Shown piece after piece: positions 16,140-24,696 of a stretch of 38,273 nt of DNA. The translations under genes and the position numbers were made by a program. Source of the DNA: CAYYMD01 sp964480425 (GTDB lineage: Bacteria; Planctomycetota; Phycisphaerae; SM23-33). Positions within the stretch are counted from its first letter, which is position 1. Every line of letters begins with the position of its first letter. The notes below the pieces were generated by a model. It was not told the origin of the DNA and searched no databases. It saw only the letters and a list, made by a program, of their open reading frames with translations. The stretch is taken from assembly GCA_964480425.1 (NCBI GenBank), contig CAYZPY010000006.1:1-38273 (forward strand), given 5' to 3'.

Positions 16140-16713
16140 TTTGATTTTCTCCGGATTTTTCCACCGACGCGGGCATGGTTGCCGGCGGAGAGGCGTCCTT
16201 GGGCACTTCTCCGCCCAGCAGCGTCAGTATCTTGATAAGCGCTTCCATTTCCGCCTGGCTGGCCTGGCGCATTTCATTGCGGTATCCAAGGACGTTCCGC
16301 TTCCACTGGCCCAACTCTTTCTGGAGTTCCATCAGCATTTTGTTGGCCTCGGCAAGTTCATTTTCGGACCGGGAGAGCCGGTCCTTGAGCGAGGCGACCT
16401 GTCCGGTGAGTTCCTGGTTCTGCTTGCGCAGGTCGCGGTTCTCCCGCTGGGTCACCGAGAGCCGCTCGGAGACGTCGGCGTATTTCTGGGCCCACTGAAG
16501 CGCCGTGTCCACGGCGGACTCGCTGGGCGAGGCGGTTTCCTCTTTGATTGCGGTCCTGTTGAGATATTCCGCCTCGGCGGCTTCCCGCGTCGATGCGGAA
16601 TCCTGCTTCGGCGGATTCAGGCGCGAACGATTGTTTACCGTCTCCAGGTCGCACCCCGCCAGTACGGGCGCCAGCGCCAGCACGACGCCCGCGATTCCTT
16701 GTCTGCTTGCCAT
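16126..16713 (-). CDS. Coiled-coil lipoprotein in the flagellar cluster
   Basis: A 195-residue protein with a signal peptide and lipobox LAGC (C21). A flexible segment (25-75) leads into a long heptad-rich coiled coil (about 80-150; SERLSVTQRENRDLRKQNQ), then a shorter helix and a Pro/Ala tail. A coiled-coil lipoprotein could span the periplasm or bind peptidoglycan around the flagellar base. The ATG at 16713 has AAGGAG seven bases upstream; the frame continues about 95 bases further without support. I do not recognise a named family. Confidence 0.75.
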   Translation of the reverse strand: MASRQGIAGVVLALAPVLAGCDLETVNNRSRLNPPKQDSASTREAAEAEYLNRTAIKEETASPSESAVDTALQWAQKYADVSERLSVTQRENRDLRKQNQELTGQVASLKDRLSRSENELAEANKMLMELQKELGQWKRNVLGYRNEMRQASQAEMEALIKILTLLGGEVPKDASPPATMPASVEKSGENQNEST

Positions 16714-16760
16714 TTTCAATCTCCTTGTCGGTTCATTGCGGTTAATCTCGACGATTGCGT

Positions 16761-16979
16761 TTACGTTTTGTGTGTGCAGTTCAGGCACAGTTTTTTTCCG
16801 CAGGCGCATACGATTTCCACGACGGTTACGCCGTCGTCCTGCCGGAGAATCCTTGCGGCGGGTTCGGCGGCGCCTGCGGACGGCGCCTGGGGGGCGTCGG
16901 CGGCGCCTGCGGGCAGGTCCACGCTGCCTTCGAGGCGGACTTTATCGGCCTTTATCATTGCTTTTCGCCTTTGCGCCAT
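16761..16979 (-). CDS. Small Cys-motif protein of unknown function
   Basis: A 72-residue protein in which an Ala/Pro-rich middle is followed by a short strand (VTVVEIVC) and CACGKKLCLNC. The four cysteines could bind zinc or a metal, although the spacing is tight and an unpaired CxC plus CxxC is also possible. AAGGAA lies before the ATG at 16979; an internal ATG eight codons in is an alternative. The location between fliA and the lipoproteins suggests a flagellar or regulatory role, but nothing in the sequence names it. Confidence 0.6.
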   Translation of the reverse strand: MAQRRKAMIKADKVRLEGSVDLPAGAADAPQAPSAGAAEPAARILRQDDGVTVVEIVCACGKKLCLNCTHKT

Positions 16980-17004
16980 CTGTGTTCCTTAACTACCGGC
17001 GGAT

Positions 17005-17265
17005 TCAGGCGTAGTAATCCACCGTGTGATCGTCCTTCGATTCGTCTTTTCGCCGGGTGTCTTCTTCCGGTCCGCTCGATTCGTCTTCGGGCGGTTCGTC
17101 GTCGTAGAGTTCGTCGTCTTCGGTCGGGTCTTTCCGAGCGGCGGGTTCTTTTTTCGACCGCCGGCGTTTTTCGGCGTCGCCCTTCCTTCGCCGGCGCGGG
17201 TCCACCGGTTGCGAGCCGTGCGAGTGGTTCGTTGCGGTCACCCTGTAATCTACGTCGCTGGTCAT
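17005..17265 (-). CDS. Small highly charged protein of unknown function
   Basis: An 86-residue low-complexity protein: a Lys/Arg-rich centre (about 24-45) followed by an Asp/Glu-rich tail, probably disordered. The GAAGGG site for its ATG sits in the last codons of fliA, with start and stop five bases apart, so it appears translationally coupled to fliA. The codon bias matches its neighbours, which supports a real gene, but I know no homologous family. Confidence 0.5.
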   Translation of the reverse strand: MTSDVDYRVTATNHSHGSQPVDPRRRRKGDAEKRRRSKKEPAARKDPTEDDELYDDEPPEDESSGPEEDTRRKDESKDDHTVDYYA

Positions 17266-17269
17266 CGCA

Positions 17270-18031
17270 TTAGCCCTTCAGTTTGGTCGCCAGTTTGAAC
17301 AGCGCCGCGGCGTGCAACTGGCTGACTCGTGATTCTGTAATATCCAGCACCTCTGCGATTTCTTTCATGGTCAGGTCACGTTCGTAATACAGCACCACGA
17401 CGATTCTGTCTTTCTTGGGAAGCTCCATCAGGGCGTCGGCCAGTCGTCGGCGGAGTTCTTCCTTTTCGGCCCGGCCGTCGGGTCCGGGCCCCTCGTCGAA
17501 CACGCCCAGTGAATCCAGCGGCGCCGCCTCGTCGCTCAGCCCGTGGATCGAGAGAAACTGCTGGCTCCTGGCCTGGGTCATCACCTGGTAGAGTTCGCGG
17601 GTGCTGATTCCGCACCGGCGGGCGAGTTGCTCGTCGTCGGGCGATACGCCGTTGCTGTGTGTCATCTGTTGGTACGTGTCCTGAATCTGCCTGATTCGCC
17701 CGTAAACGCCGGTTGGCACGAACGACCTGCTGCGCAGTTCGTCCAGAACCGCGCCCCTGATGCGTATGTAGGCGTACGTGCTGAACTCGGTGTCCCTGGT
17801 GGAGTCGTACGCCTTTGCCGCCCGGACCAGCCCGACCGTGCCGGCGGAGACGAGGTCTTCCACTTCGATCTTTTCCGGCAGATTCGCGGATATCTTGTTG
17901 ACCACGTGACGGACCAGCGGGAGGTTATCCAGGATAAGTTGGTGCTCCCTTGCGGTTCGCGACTGCTGATCGTAGACCTGTGTGGCCCGGTTCTTTAGTG
18001 CCTTTGTTGGGGTCGGATTCGGCACTGCCAT
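17270..18031 (-). CDS. fliA: Flagellar sigma-28 factor FliA
   Basis: It directs RNA polymerase to late flagellar promoters such as flagellin. The 253-residue protein has region 2 (NLPLVRHVVNKIS, EDLVSAGTVGLVRAAKAYD, FSTYAYIRIRGAVLDELR), region 3 (VPTGVYGRIRQI) and region 4 (LPKKDRIVVVLYYERDLTMKEIAEVLDITESRVSQLH). The ATG at 18031 has GGAG seven bases upstream; a TTG four codons earlier has no advantage. It sits downstream of flhA and a small membrane protein, as in many flagellar clusters. The FlgM-like gene may encode its antagonist. Confidence 0.95.
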   Translation of the reverse strand: MAVPNPTPTKALKNRATQVYDQQSRTAREHQLILDNLPLVRHVVNKISANLPEKIEVEDLVSAGTVGLVRAAKAYDSTRDTEFSTYAYIRIRGAVLDELRSRSFVPTGVYGRIRQIQDTYQQMTHSNGVSPDDEQLARRCGISTRELYQVMTQARSQQFLSIHGLSDEAAPLDSLGVFDEGPGPDGRAEKEELRRRLADALMELPKKDRIVVVLYYERDLTMKEIAEVLDITESRVSQLHAAALFKLATKLKG

Positions 18032-18044
18032 GTCGATCTCCAAA

Positions 18045-18272
18045 TTACCGTTTTTCGCCTGAGGTTTGGTTCTTCTGCGCGATAGCCCTTGCGGCGGCGT
18101 CTGCGATTATTCTGATGACCACGTGCCCTGCCAGGGAGACCATGACGTATATCGCCCCGGCGCCGATAATCGCCCTGATTCCGCATTGCAGGGGACCCAC
18201 GCCCCGGACCATGCCGAAGCCCGCCAGCGTGAAGAAACCCATAATCGCGATTGTCGCCGATATTCGTCTCAT
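18045..18272 (-). CDS. Small two-helix membrane protein
   Basis: A 75-residue protein with two hydrophobic helices (about 5-22 and 33-55) and a polar C-terminal tail. Short gaps of 8 and 13 bases join it to flhA and fliA, so it is part of the same transcript. I do not recognise a family; it may assist the export gate or be unrelated. ATAGGAA precedes the ATG. Confidence 0.55.
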   Translation of the reverse strand: MRRISATIAIMGFFTLAGFGMVRGVGPLQCGIRAIIGAGAIYVMVSLAGHVVIRIIADAAARAIAQKNQTSGEKR

Positions 18273-18280
18273 TTATTTTC

Positions 18281-20443
18281 CTATCCCGTCGCCGGCACCG
18301 TCTGCGCCGGCGGAGCATCCGCCGACGGGTGCGGATCCTCGCCCAGGGCGAACGAGACCGTTCCGGCCGAGTCCACCGGCGTTCCGATTGCTATCTCGTC
18401 ATATGCCAGCACGGGCAACTGGGGCAACTGCCTTGCCAGAAGGCGCGCGATTGGCGCACGCAGACGCGGCTCGCAGAGCATCACCACTTTACCCCGGCCG
18501 GATTCCATCGCCCGCTTCCACCGGTCGGTAATACCGTTGACCAGTTCCATTGTCTTTTGCGGCGAGAGTTCCAAGTTCGCCAGCCCGCCCCCGTCGCCGC
18601 CGTCCAGAGCGTTGCAAAGGTCGTACTCTGCCGTGGTGTCCAGCGTCACGGCGGAGATGCGACCCTCCGAATCGGTGTGCTGCTCGGTGATAGTCCTGAC
18701 GAGCGACTTTCGGACCATTTCGGTGAGCGTCCGGGGGTCCTTGGTCCGGTCGGCGAAGTCGCCGAGCGTCTCGACGATCTGGCGCAGGTCCTTAATCGGT
18801 ATGTCGTCCCTCAGCAGGTTCTGAAGCACCCGCTGCAACAGCCCAAGCCGGACGGTCTTGCCGATGGTCTCGTCGACCAGCGCGGGCTCTTTCTGACGGA
18901 GGCGATCCACGAGCGTCTGGACGTCGTCGCGCGAGAGCAACTCGTGAGCGTGCCTCTTTAACGATTCGGCCAGGTGGGTAATCAGCACCGTCTCCGGATC
19001 GACTACGGTGTACCCGTTCAGTTCGGCCTGCTCCTTGTGCTGGGGGTCGATCCACAGGGCCGGAAGGTTGAACACCGGCTCCTGGGCGTCCTCACCGGGC
19101 ACCTTTTCCCTGACGGTCCCCGGGTCCATCGCCAGGTACCTGTCCGAGCGGATCTGTCCGGAACTTATCACGTGGTTGTACAGGCGGATTTCGTAGGAGT
19201 TCGGCTCCAGCCCGACGCTGTCCCGCAGGCGCACCAGGGGCAGGACCAGCCCGTACTGCTGGGCGAATTTCCGCCTCAGCGGCGCGATGCGGTGCGATAC
19301 GCTTTCGCTCCTGCGCGGATCGACGGTTTTTACCAGCCGGCTGCCGACCTGTATGGAGATTCGGTCCACGTCGAGCAGTTCCTCGACGGGTTCGCTTTCC
19401 GGTGCGGTGGGGGCGGACTTTTTCGATTCGGCTGCGGCGCGGGAGCGCTCCTGACTGCCCATCGCACGGGCGGCGAACGCCGCACCGATTGACAGCACGA
19501 TGAACGGCGTCTTGGGAAAGCCCGGCACGAATATCATCGCCGCCAGCAGGAACGAGGCGATGCCCAGCGGGCGCGAGCGGGCGAGCATTTGCTTGAGCAG
19601 GTCCTGGGAAATGTTCTTCTTGCTGGATGTCTTAGAGATAAGAAATCCCGACGAAGTCGATATAATCAGGGCGGGTATCTGCGTGACCAGCCCGTCGCCG
19701 ACGGTGAGGATGGAATAGGTGGTTATCGCCTGGGCGAGCGTCATTCCGCGCGTGGTCCCGATGATGAAACCGCCGATGAGATTTACGGCGGTGATAATCA
19801 ATCCCGCAATGGCGTCCCCGCGGATGAACTTGCTGGCGCCGTCCATGGAGCCGTAAAATTCGCTTTCCCGCACGATTTTCTCTCGGCGCTGGGACGCCTG
19901 TGTCTCGTTAATCAGCCCGGCGCTGAGGTCGGCGTCGATGGCCATCTGCTTGCCCGGCATGGCGTCGAGGTTGAACCTTGCGGCCACCTCGCTGATACGC
20001 TCGGCGCCCTTGGTTATGACCACGAACTGGATGACCACCAGGATGAGGAACACGACCAGCCCGACGATGAGATTTCCGCCCACAACGAAGTCGCCGAAAG
20101 TCTGGATAATGTGCCCGGCGTCGCCCTGGAGCAGAATCAGTCGCGTGGAGGCCACGTTCAGCGACAGGCGGAACAGCGTCACGAAAAGCAGCAGCGAGGG
20201 GAACGACGAAAACTCGATTGACTCCCGCGTGGAGAGCACCACCACGAGGGTGGCCAGCGCGACCGCTATCGAGCACGAGATAAGCATGTCCAGCATCATT
20301 GTCGGAAGCGGGATCAACAGCGTGGCCAGTATCACCGCCAGTCCGATGGCAAATACCACGTCGTTGTTGGCCATCAGATGCCTGATGGTGGCGTTGCCTG
20401 CGCCCGAAGGTGCCGGATGCGGATTGTTCGGATTATCAGGCAT
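18281..20443 (-). CDS. flhA: Flagellar export gate protein FlhA
   Basis: The ring-forming, ion-using subunit of the flagellar type III export gate. The 720-residue protein has eight expected membrane helices (about 20-320) with the FHIPEP-type conserved region (VFLILVVIQFVVITKG, SEVAARFNLDAMPGKQMAIDADL, FIRGDAIAGLIIT). A large cytoplasmic domain with four subdomains follows. The ATG at 20443 overlaps the flhB stop; a GTG three codons earlier is less likely. It is located after flhB as usual. Confidence 0.96.
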   Translation of the reverse strand: MPDNPNNPHPAPSGAGNATIRHLMANNDVVFAIGLAVILATLLIPLPTMMLDMLISCSIAVALATLVVVLSTRESIEFSSFPSLLLFVTLFRLSLNVASTRLILLQGDAGHIIQTFGDFVVGGNLIVGLVVFLILVVIQFVVITKGAERISEVAARFNLDAMPGKQMAIDADLSAGLINETQASQRREKIVRESEFYGSMDGASKFIRGDAIAGLIITAVNLIGGFIIGTTRGMTLAQAITTYSILTVGDGLVTQIPALIISTSSGFLISKTSSKKNISQDLLKQMLARSRPLGIASFLLAAMIFVPGFPKTPFIVLSIGAAFAARAMGSQERSRAAAESKKSAPTAPESEPVEELLDVDRISIQVGSRLVKTVDPRRSESVSHRIAPLRRKFAQQYGLVLPLVRLRDSVGLEPNSYEIRLYNHVISSGQIRSDRYLAMDPGTVREKVPGEDAQEPVFNLPALWIDPQHKEQAELNGYTVVDPETVLITHLAESLKRHAHELLSRDDVQTLVDRLRQKEPALVDETIGKTVRLGLLQRVLQNLLRDDIPIKDLRQIVETLGDFADRTKDPRTLTEMVRKSLVRTITEQHTDSEGRISAVTLDTTAEYDLCNALDGGDGGGLANLELSPQKTMELVNGITDRWKRAMESGRGKVVMLCEPRLRAPIARLLARQLPQLPVLAYDEIAIGTPVDSAGTVSFALGEDPHPSADAPPAQTVPATG

Positions 20444-21530
20444 TATTCTCACCCGTCCCGGACAATGCGCCGCGCTGCTTGCGCATGCGGTAGATCATGG
20501 CCAGCACTTCGGCGACGGCGACGAACAGGTTCTCGGGAATCACCCCACCGGGCTCCACGGCGGCGTACAGCACCCTTGCCAGATGGGGTCGCTCGACGAT
20601 GGGCACGTCGTGTGCGGCGGCGATTTCCTTAATCTTGACCGACAGCAGGTCGGCGCCTTTGGCCACCACCACCGGCGCCGCGTCGTGCTGCGAATCGTAT
20701 TTCAGCGCCACGGCGTAATGGGTGGGGTTGGTTACCACCACGTCGGCGGCGGGTACTTCCTGGAGCATCCGCTTTCTGGCGATGGCGGTCATCGACGAGC
20801 GGATGCGCGACTTGACCTCAGGGGCAAGTTCGTGCTGCCTGCGCTCGTCCTTGATTTCCTGTCGCGTCATGCGCAACTGGCGCTTGTAGTTCCACTTCTG
20901 GTAGAGGAAATCGACAATGGCGATTACCCCCAGCGCCACGGCGACTCTGCCCACCAGCCCGACGACCATCTCGCCCATCATCGAAATCACGCCGCTCGGC
21001 GTGGTCCACTGCATGGCCAGCATCGTGTCGAATTTGGCGCGCAGGTACCACCACGCGATAAGCAGGATAACCGCCAGCTTGATCACGGAAATCACCAGCT
21101 TCACCAGTGACTTGAGCGAAAAGAGGTTCTTAAGCCCGTTGACGGGCGATATCCGCTTTAGATCGGGTTTTATCCGACCGGCTGCGAAGGTCCATCCTCC
21201 CACGGCCAGACTCCCCAGGCACGAGACCCCCGCCATCAGCGCCAGCAGTGGCGTCATTATCGTCAGCAGTTCGACAGTCCCGCCGGACAGTGCGTTTGCG
21301 AACGCGGCCGAGGCCGGTTCGCCGTGGAGGTTCTCAAGCCCTGAGGTAATCTTTCCGACCAGCCAGGTCAGTATCCGCCCGCCCATGACCATCAGCCCCC
21401 CCAGCAGCACCACGATCATCACGGCAGAGGGCACCTCTCGGCTTTCGGGAATCTGCCCTTCCTGCCGGGCCTTTCTGAGACGCTCGGGCGTGGCTTTTTC
21501 GGTTCGTTCTGATGCGGGCTTATCGGCCAT
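20436..21530 (-). CDS. flhB: Flagellar export gate protein FlhB
   Basis: An export gate subunit and substrate-specificity switch. The 364-residue protein has four membrane helices and the cytoplasmic tail with the autocleavage motif NPTH (268-271), which splits after Asn and lets export switch from rod/hook to filament proteins. The N-terminal ASERTEKATPERLRKARQEG is typical. GGAA precedes the ATG. FliK, which triggers the switch, is not found in the window. Confidence 0.96.
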   Translation of the reverse strand: MADKPASERTEKATPERLRKARQEGQIPESREVPSAVMIVVLLGGLMVMGGRILTWLVGKITSGLENLHGEPASAAFANALSGGTVELLTIMTPLLALMAGVSCLGSLAVGGWTFAAGRIKPDLKRISPVNGLKNLFSLKSLVKLVISVIKLAVILLIAWWYLRAKFDTMLAMQWTTPSGVISMMGEMVVGLVGRVAVALGVIAIVDFLYQKWNYKRQLRMTRQEIKDERRQHELAPEVKSRIRSSMTAIARKRMLQEVPAADVVVTNPTHYAVALKYDSQHDAAPVVVAKGADLLSVKIKEIAAAHDVPIVERPHLARVLYAAVEPGGVIPENLFVAVAEVLAMIYRMRKQRGALSGTGENNA

Positions 21531-21545
21531 GTCGGTTCCGTGTAA

Positions 21546-22298
21546 TCAGTTCACCAGGTTGTCTCTCATCCATCGGGCTATAAGTGCGGTGAAGTTGTCC
21601 AGCGTGGGCATTATGGCGGCTGCCATCATCAGTCCCGCCCCCACGCGGAGGGGGAAGCTGGCCAGCAGGACATTCATCTCCGGAAGCACCCTTGCAAGCA
21701 GCGCCAGCAGCGCGCCGATGACCAGGAAGCCCGCCAGCACGGGCGCGGCGAGTTTCAGGGCGACCAGGAGCATGTAGGAACCTGCCTTGACCAGCCCGCC
21801 GGTCATGGCGGATATTTCCATCCCCCCGGCTGGCGGGAACGAGCGGAAACTCCCTTCCATGATCATCACCAGCAGGCGATGCCCGCCCGCCGAAAGGAAC
21901 AGCAGGGCGAAAATCATCTGGAAGAACGTCGAGAGGGGGCGTTCCTGGCTTCCGGTGACCGGGTCGAACACTCCGGCGTCGGCGAAGCCCATTTGCCTGG
22001 CGGCCATCAGCCCGCCCTGCTGAATTCCCATGTAGGCGAACCTCGCGGCCAGTCCAAGCCCCAGACCGATTGCGAATTCGGTGAAGATGAGCACCACCGC
22101 ACGCAGCCAGTGCACGGCGACGGGGTCGTATCGCAGCGGTATGACCGAGGCGAAAGTCAGCGTCAGCAGCAGCGCCAGACCGGCCCGCACGACCCACGGA
22201 AGGGCCCGCCACGAGAATATCGGCATCACCGCGACGAACGCCGCCGTTCTGACCATTACCAGGAACACCGGAAGCATGATGGCAATCCATTCGCTCAT
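21546..22298 (-). CDS. fliR: Flagellar export gate protein FliR
   Basis: A core gate subunit assembling with FliP and FliQ. The 250-residue protein has about six membrane helices and the FliR signatures EFAIGLGLGLAAR and DPVTGSQ. The ATG at 22298 is chosen because AAGG lies just upstream and the first helix follows directly; the preceding in-frame extension is in fliQ. It is two bases from the fliQ stop. Confidence 0.95.
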   Translation of the reverse strand: MSEWIAIMLPVFLVMVRTAAFVAVMPIFSWRALPWVVRAGLALLLTLTFASVIPLRYDPVAVHWLRAVVLIFTEFAIGLGLGLAARFAYMGIQQGGLMAARQMGFADAGVFDPVTGSQERPLSTFFQMIFALLFLSAGGHRLLVMIMEGSFRSFPPAGGMEISAMTGGLVKAGSYMLLVALKLAAPVLAGFLVIGALLALLARVLPEMNVLLASFPLRVGAGLMMAAAIMPTLDNFTALIARWMRDNLVN

Positions 22299-22300
22299 AT

Positions 22301-22576
22301 CTACCTTGCAAGTCCCACCGACTGGACCTGGTTGAAGATTTCTGCGGTGAAACTCACCGCCAGGTGCATCATCCACCCCCCCGCCAGCAGGAGCGTAACA
22401 CCCACTGCGGCGAGTTTTAAGGCGATGCCCAGGGTCATGTCCCTTATGGACGTGACGGCCTGGAGCATCGCCACCAGCACGCCCACCACGAGGGTCACCG
22501 TAAGAACCGGGGCCGCCAGAAGCATCGCGGTCACCAGCGCACGCTTGCCAAGATGCAATATAAGTTCGGCGTCCAT
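22301..22576 (-). CDS. fliQ: Flagellar export gate protein FliQ
   Basis: A 91-residue two-helix gate subunit. The first hydrophobic helix (about 15-38, PVLTVTLVVGVLVAMLQAVTSI) and the second (about 48-72) form the hairpin of the family. Standard gene order fliP-fliQ-fliR. Confidence 0.95.
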   Translation of the reverse strand: MDAELILHLGKRALVTAMLLAAPVLTVTLVVGVLVAMLQAVTSIRDMTLGIALKLAAVGVTLLLAGGWMMHLAVSFTAEIFNQVQSVGLAR

Positions 22577-22583
22577 AATTGCC

Positions 22584-23399
22584 TCATCTGAAACTCGTAA
22601 CCAGCGTCCGCGCCAGCAGCGACCATCCGTCGACCAGCACGAACAGAATTATTTTGAACGGCAGCGAAATAATCACCGGCGGGAGCATCATCATCCCCGC
22701 CGACAGCAGTATTCCCGCCGTGACCAGGTCGACCAGCAGAAACGGAATGAACATCAGCGCGCCCATCTCGAATGCCTTGCGGAACTCGCTAACCGCAAAG
22801 GCGGGTATCATCACCGTCGAGGGAATCTGCGATACGGATTCGGGTTTTTTCGACCCGGACATCTTCCAGAACATCTGGAGGTCCGACATGCGGGTCTGGC
22901 GGTACATGAAACTCTTGAGCGTGTTATTGGCCCGGTCGCACATGTCGGCGAACGTCATCTGGTCGTTGAGGTACGGTCGGACGCAATGGGTGTTCACGTC
23001 CGCCAGGGTGGGCGACATGGTGTATAGCGTCAAAAACAGCGCCAGCCCGATAATCGCTATTGTCGGCGGTATGTTCTGCGTGGTCAGCGCCCGGCGTATG
23101 AACGCCAGCACGATCACGATGCGTGTGAACGAGGTCATCATCACCAGCAGTGCCGGGAGTATCGCCAGAAGCGCGAACACTATTGCCAACTTCACCGGCG
23201 CGGACCATTCGTTGGTCTGCTCGCCGGGTTCGGGCGAGGTGGCCTTGTTTATCAGGTCAACCACCTGCCCGGGATGGGGCAGCGAGTCGGGCGATTTTGC
23301 ATCGGCGGGGGAATCCTCGCCGTCCTGTGCGTACAGAACGGAGGTCGATATCAAAGGCAGTGTCAGCGCTGCGAGAATTATGGTTCGGATTTTTCCCAT
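22584..23399 (-). CDS. fliP: Flagellar export gate protein FliP
   Basis: A core gate subunit. The 271-residue protein has a cleavable-looking signal (1-25, to VLYAQ), then helices carrying MMTSFTRIVIVLAFIRRAL and the C-terminal FIPFLLVDLVTAGILLSAGMMMLPP signature. The ATG at 23399 is preferred; a TTG five codons upstream sits directly on the fliO stop, and neither has an ideal ribosome site, suggesting translational coupling to fliO. Confidence 0.95.
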   Translation of the reverse strand: MGKIRTIILAALTLPLISTSVLYAQDGEDSPADAKSPDSLPHPGQVVDLINKATSPEPGEQTNEWSAPVKLAIVFALLAILPALLVMMTSFTRIVIVLAFIRRALTTQNIPPTIAIIGLALFLTLYTMSPTLADVNTHCVRPYLNDQMTFADMCDRANNTLKSFMYRQTRMSDLQMFWKMSGSKKPESVSQIPSTVMIPAFAVSEFRKAFEMGALMFIPFLLVDLVTAGILLSAGMMMLPPVIISLPFKIILFVLVDGWSLLARTLVTSFR

Positions 23400-23410
23400 G
23401 TCTGCAGTTT

Positions 23411-24034
23411 TCAACTCTCCGGCGGCCGGGGGGGATTCTGCGGATTTTCCGGGGAGTCTTGCGGTTGTTCGGCGCCCATGTCGCGGGCGACCTGTCGAAA
23501 ACTTGCCGATGGCTCCTTCGAATCGTCTTCGAACGCGTTGGTGACGTCGCCCAGGGGCGCCACGCCGTCGCGCCAGCAGGCCACCAGTATCTTCCTGCTT
23601 CCGACCTTCAGGACGTGTGCGGTCTTTTTGGGTCCGAGGTACGCCGAGGCGACTATCGAAATGCCGCCCTCGGCGGGCTTACGCAGTCCCGGCAGGAATC
23701 TCTTCATCAACACGTAGGTCAGCGCGCCCAGCACCAGGACGATGCCGGCGGCCACCAGCATCTGGTAGACGATCGGCTCGGAATCGGTCCACTGCTCGAA
23801 GGAAATGTTTTCGTCATACTCCGGCGGTGGCGAAGGGCGCGTCTCGGCGGCGCGCGTGGCAGGGCGCGACTCGGAGGCGCGCGTGGCAGGGCGCGTCTCG
23901 GCGTCGTCCGCGGCGCGCGTGGCAGGCGCATCGGCGAAACACCGTTGGGCAGCGGCTGTCATCAGCACCGAGCAGAGCACCCCTGCGGGTATCGCAGCGG
24001 CGGCGCGGCTGGAGATTGTGCGTATTGCCTTCAT
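23411..24034 (-). CDS. fliO: Flagellar export chaperone FliO with Thr-Arg-Pro repeat linker
   Basis: It helps assemble the FliP ring. The 207-residue protein has a signal-like N-terminus, a low-complexity ATRA/TRPATRA-type linker (about 36-73), one membrane helix (about 92-110, VAAGIVLVLGALTYVLM) and a cytoplasmic FliO-domain with LGPKKTAHVLKVGSRKILVA. The linker is coded by a short tandem repeat (23834-23923). The ATG at 24034 has only a weak ribosome site; ATG at 24055 is another possible start. It begins the export-gate block after a 279-base gap. Confidence 0.85.
   Translation of the reverse strand: MKAIRTISSRAAAAIPAGVLCSVLMTAAAQRCFADAPATRAADDAETRPATRASESRPATRAAETRPSPPPEYDENISFEQWTDSEPIVYQMLVAAGIVLVLGALTYVLMKRFLPGLRKPAEGGISIVASAYLGPKKTAHVLKVGSRKILVACWRDGVAPLGDVTNAFEDDSKEPSASFRQVARDMGAEQPQDSPENPQNPPRPPES
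23834..23923 (-). repeat. 27-base tandem repeat within fliO
   Basis: Two near-identical 27-base units (23834-23860 and 23861-23887, two differences) and a third, expanded unit of 36 bases (23888-23923) code for the Thr-Arg-Pro-Ala linker of FliO. The unit length is a multiple of three, so copy number can change without breaking the frame. Confidence 0.7.
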
Positions 24035-24313
24035 TCCGGGTATTAAAGTGCACATTGCATGCCAGAATGGGGGATTCCCCGCCCCTGAGCAGCGACTTAA
24101 CACTGCATCGCGACAAAAAGTTCCAACGGACCCCCGTAATCGACCTATGTATATATATTATAGGGGTTTACATTCGGGTTATCCCGCCAATCGCCGCGGG
24201 TGACGATGGATTTGCTCGAATTTCCCGGTGGTGCGGGATTTGCGGCCATGCCACGAGGATAGAAATCAAACGCTCTACCGGTGAAAATGTTGAAAATCTT
24301 TACACTTGGCAAA
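24035..24313. other. 279-base gap between fliN and fliO, no gene
   Basis: No coding frame is supported here. It includes an AT-rich block CCTAT...ATAGG (24145-24165) and small palindromes such as CGGGTTATCCCG (near 24175). It is the largest break in the main flagellar run, so a new transcript probably begins here for fliO-flhA. Confidence 0.6.
24157..24162 (-). promoter_or_regulatory. Candidate -10 for the fliO-flhA transcript
   Basis: A TATAAT on the minus strand lies about 125 bases upstream of the fliO start within the gap. The -35 at 17 bases (GGATAA) is poor, so this is a tentative call. Confidence 0.35.
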
Positions 24314-24685
24314 TCAGTCCTCGTCGGTCTGGGAGACCGTCTCGGCGCCGGAGAGAATTTCGGTGATTCGCACGCCTATTTTCTGGTCCACCACCACGAT
24401 TTGTCCGTGGGCGAATTTGGTTCCGCGAAGGTACACCTCCACCGGTTCGCCCACCTGCCTATCGAGTTTGACGACCGAACCCGGTCCCATTTTAAGCAGC
24501 CGGCGGACCTCCATGCTCACCTGCCCCAGACGGACGCTAAGCGGGATGGCTGTGTCCAGCAGCACGTCAATCTGCCCGCCGCCGCTGCCGGAGGAGGTGT
24601 CCTGCACTTCGGGCAGGTTGGCCTCCTTTGTAGCCACGGCGGCGGCGTCGGTTTCGGTTGCGGCGTCTTTATCTTTGTCAGCCAT
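24314..24685 (-). CDS. fliN: Flagellar motor switch protein FliN
   Basis: A C-ring subunit that with FliM and FliG sets rotation direction and docks export cargo through FliH. The 123-residue protein has a charged, Ala-rich N-terminal tail and a SpoA domain (about 38-115), with LLDTAIPLSVRLGQVSM, LKMGPGSVVKLDR and KFAHGQIVVVDQKIGVRI. The ATG at 24685 has AGAGG eight bases upstream. It ends the flgB-fliN run. Confidence 0.95.
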   Translation of the reverse strand: MADKDKDAATETDAAAVATKEANLPEVQDTSSGSGGGQIDVLLDTAIPLSVRLGQVSMEVRRLLKMGPGSVVKLDRQVGEPVEVYLRGTKFAHGQIVVVDQKIGVRITEILSGAETVSQTDED

Positions 24686-24696
24686 GATTGTGCCTC

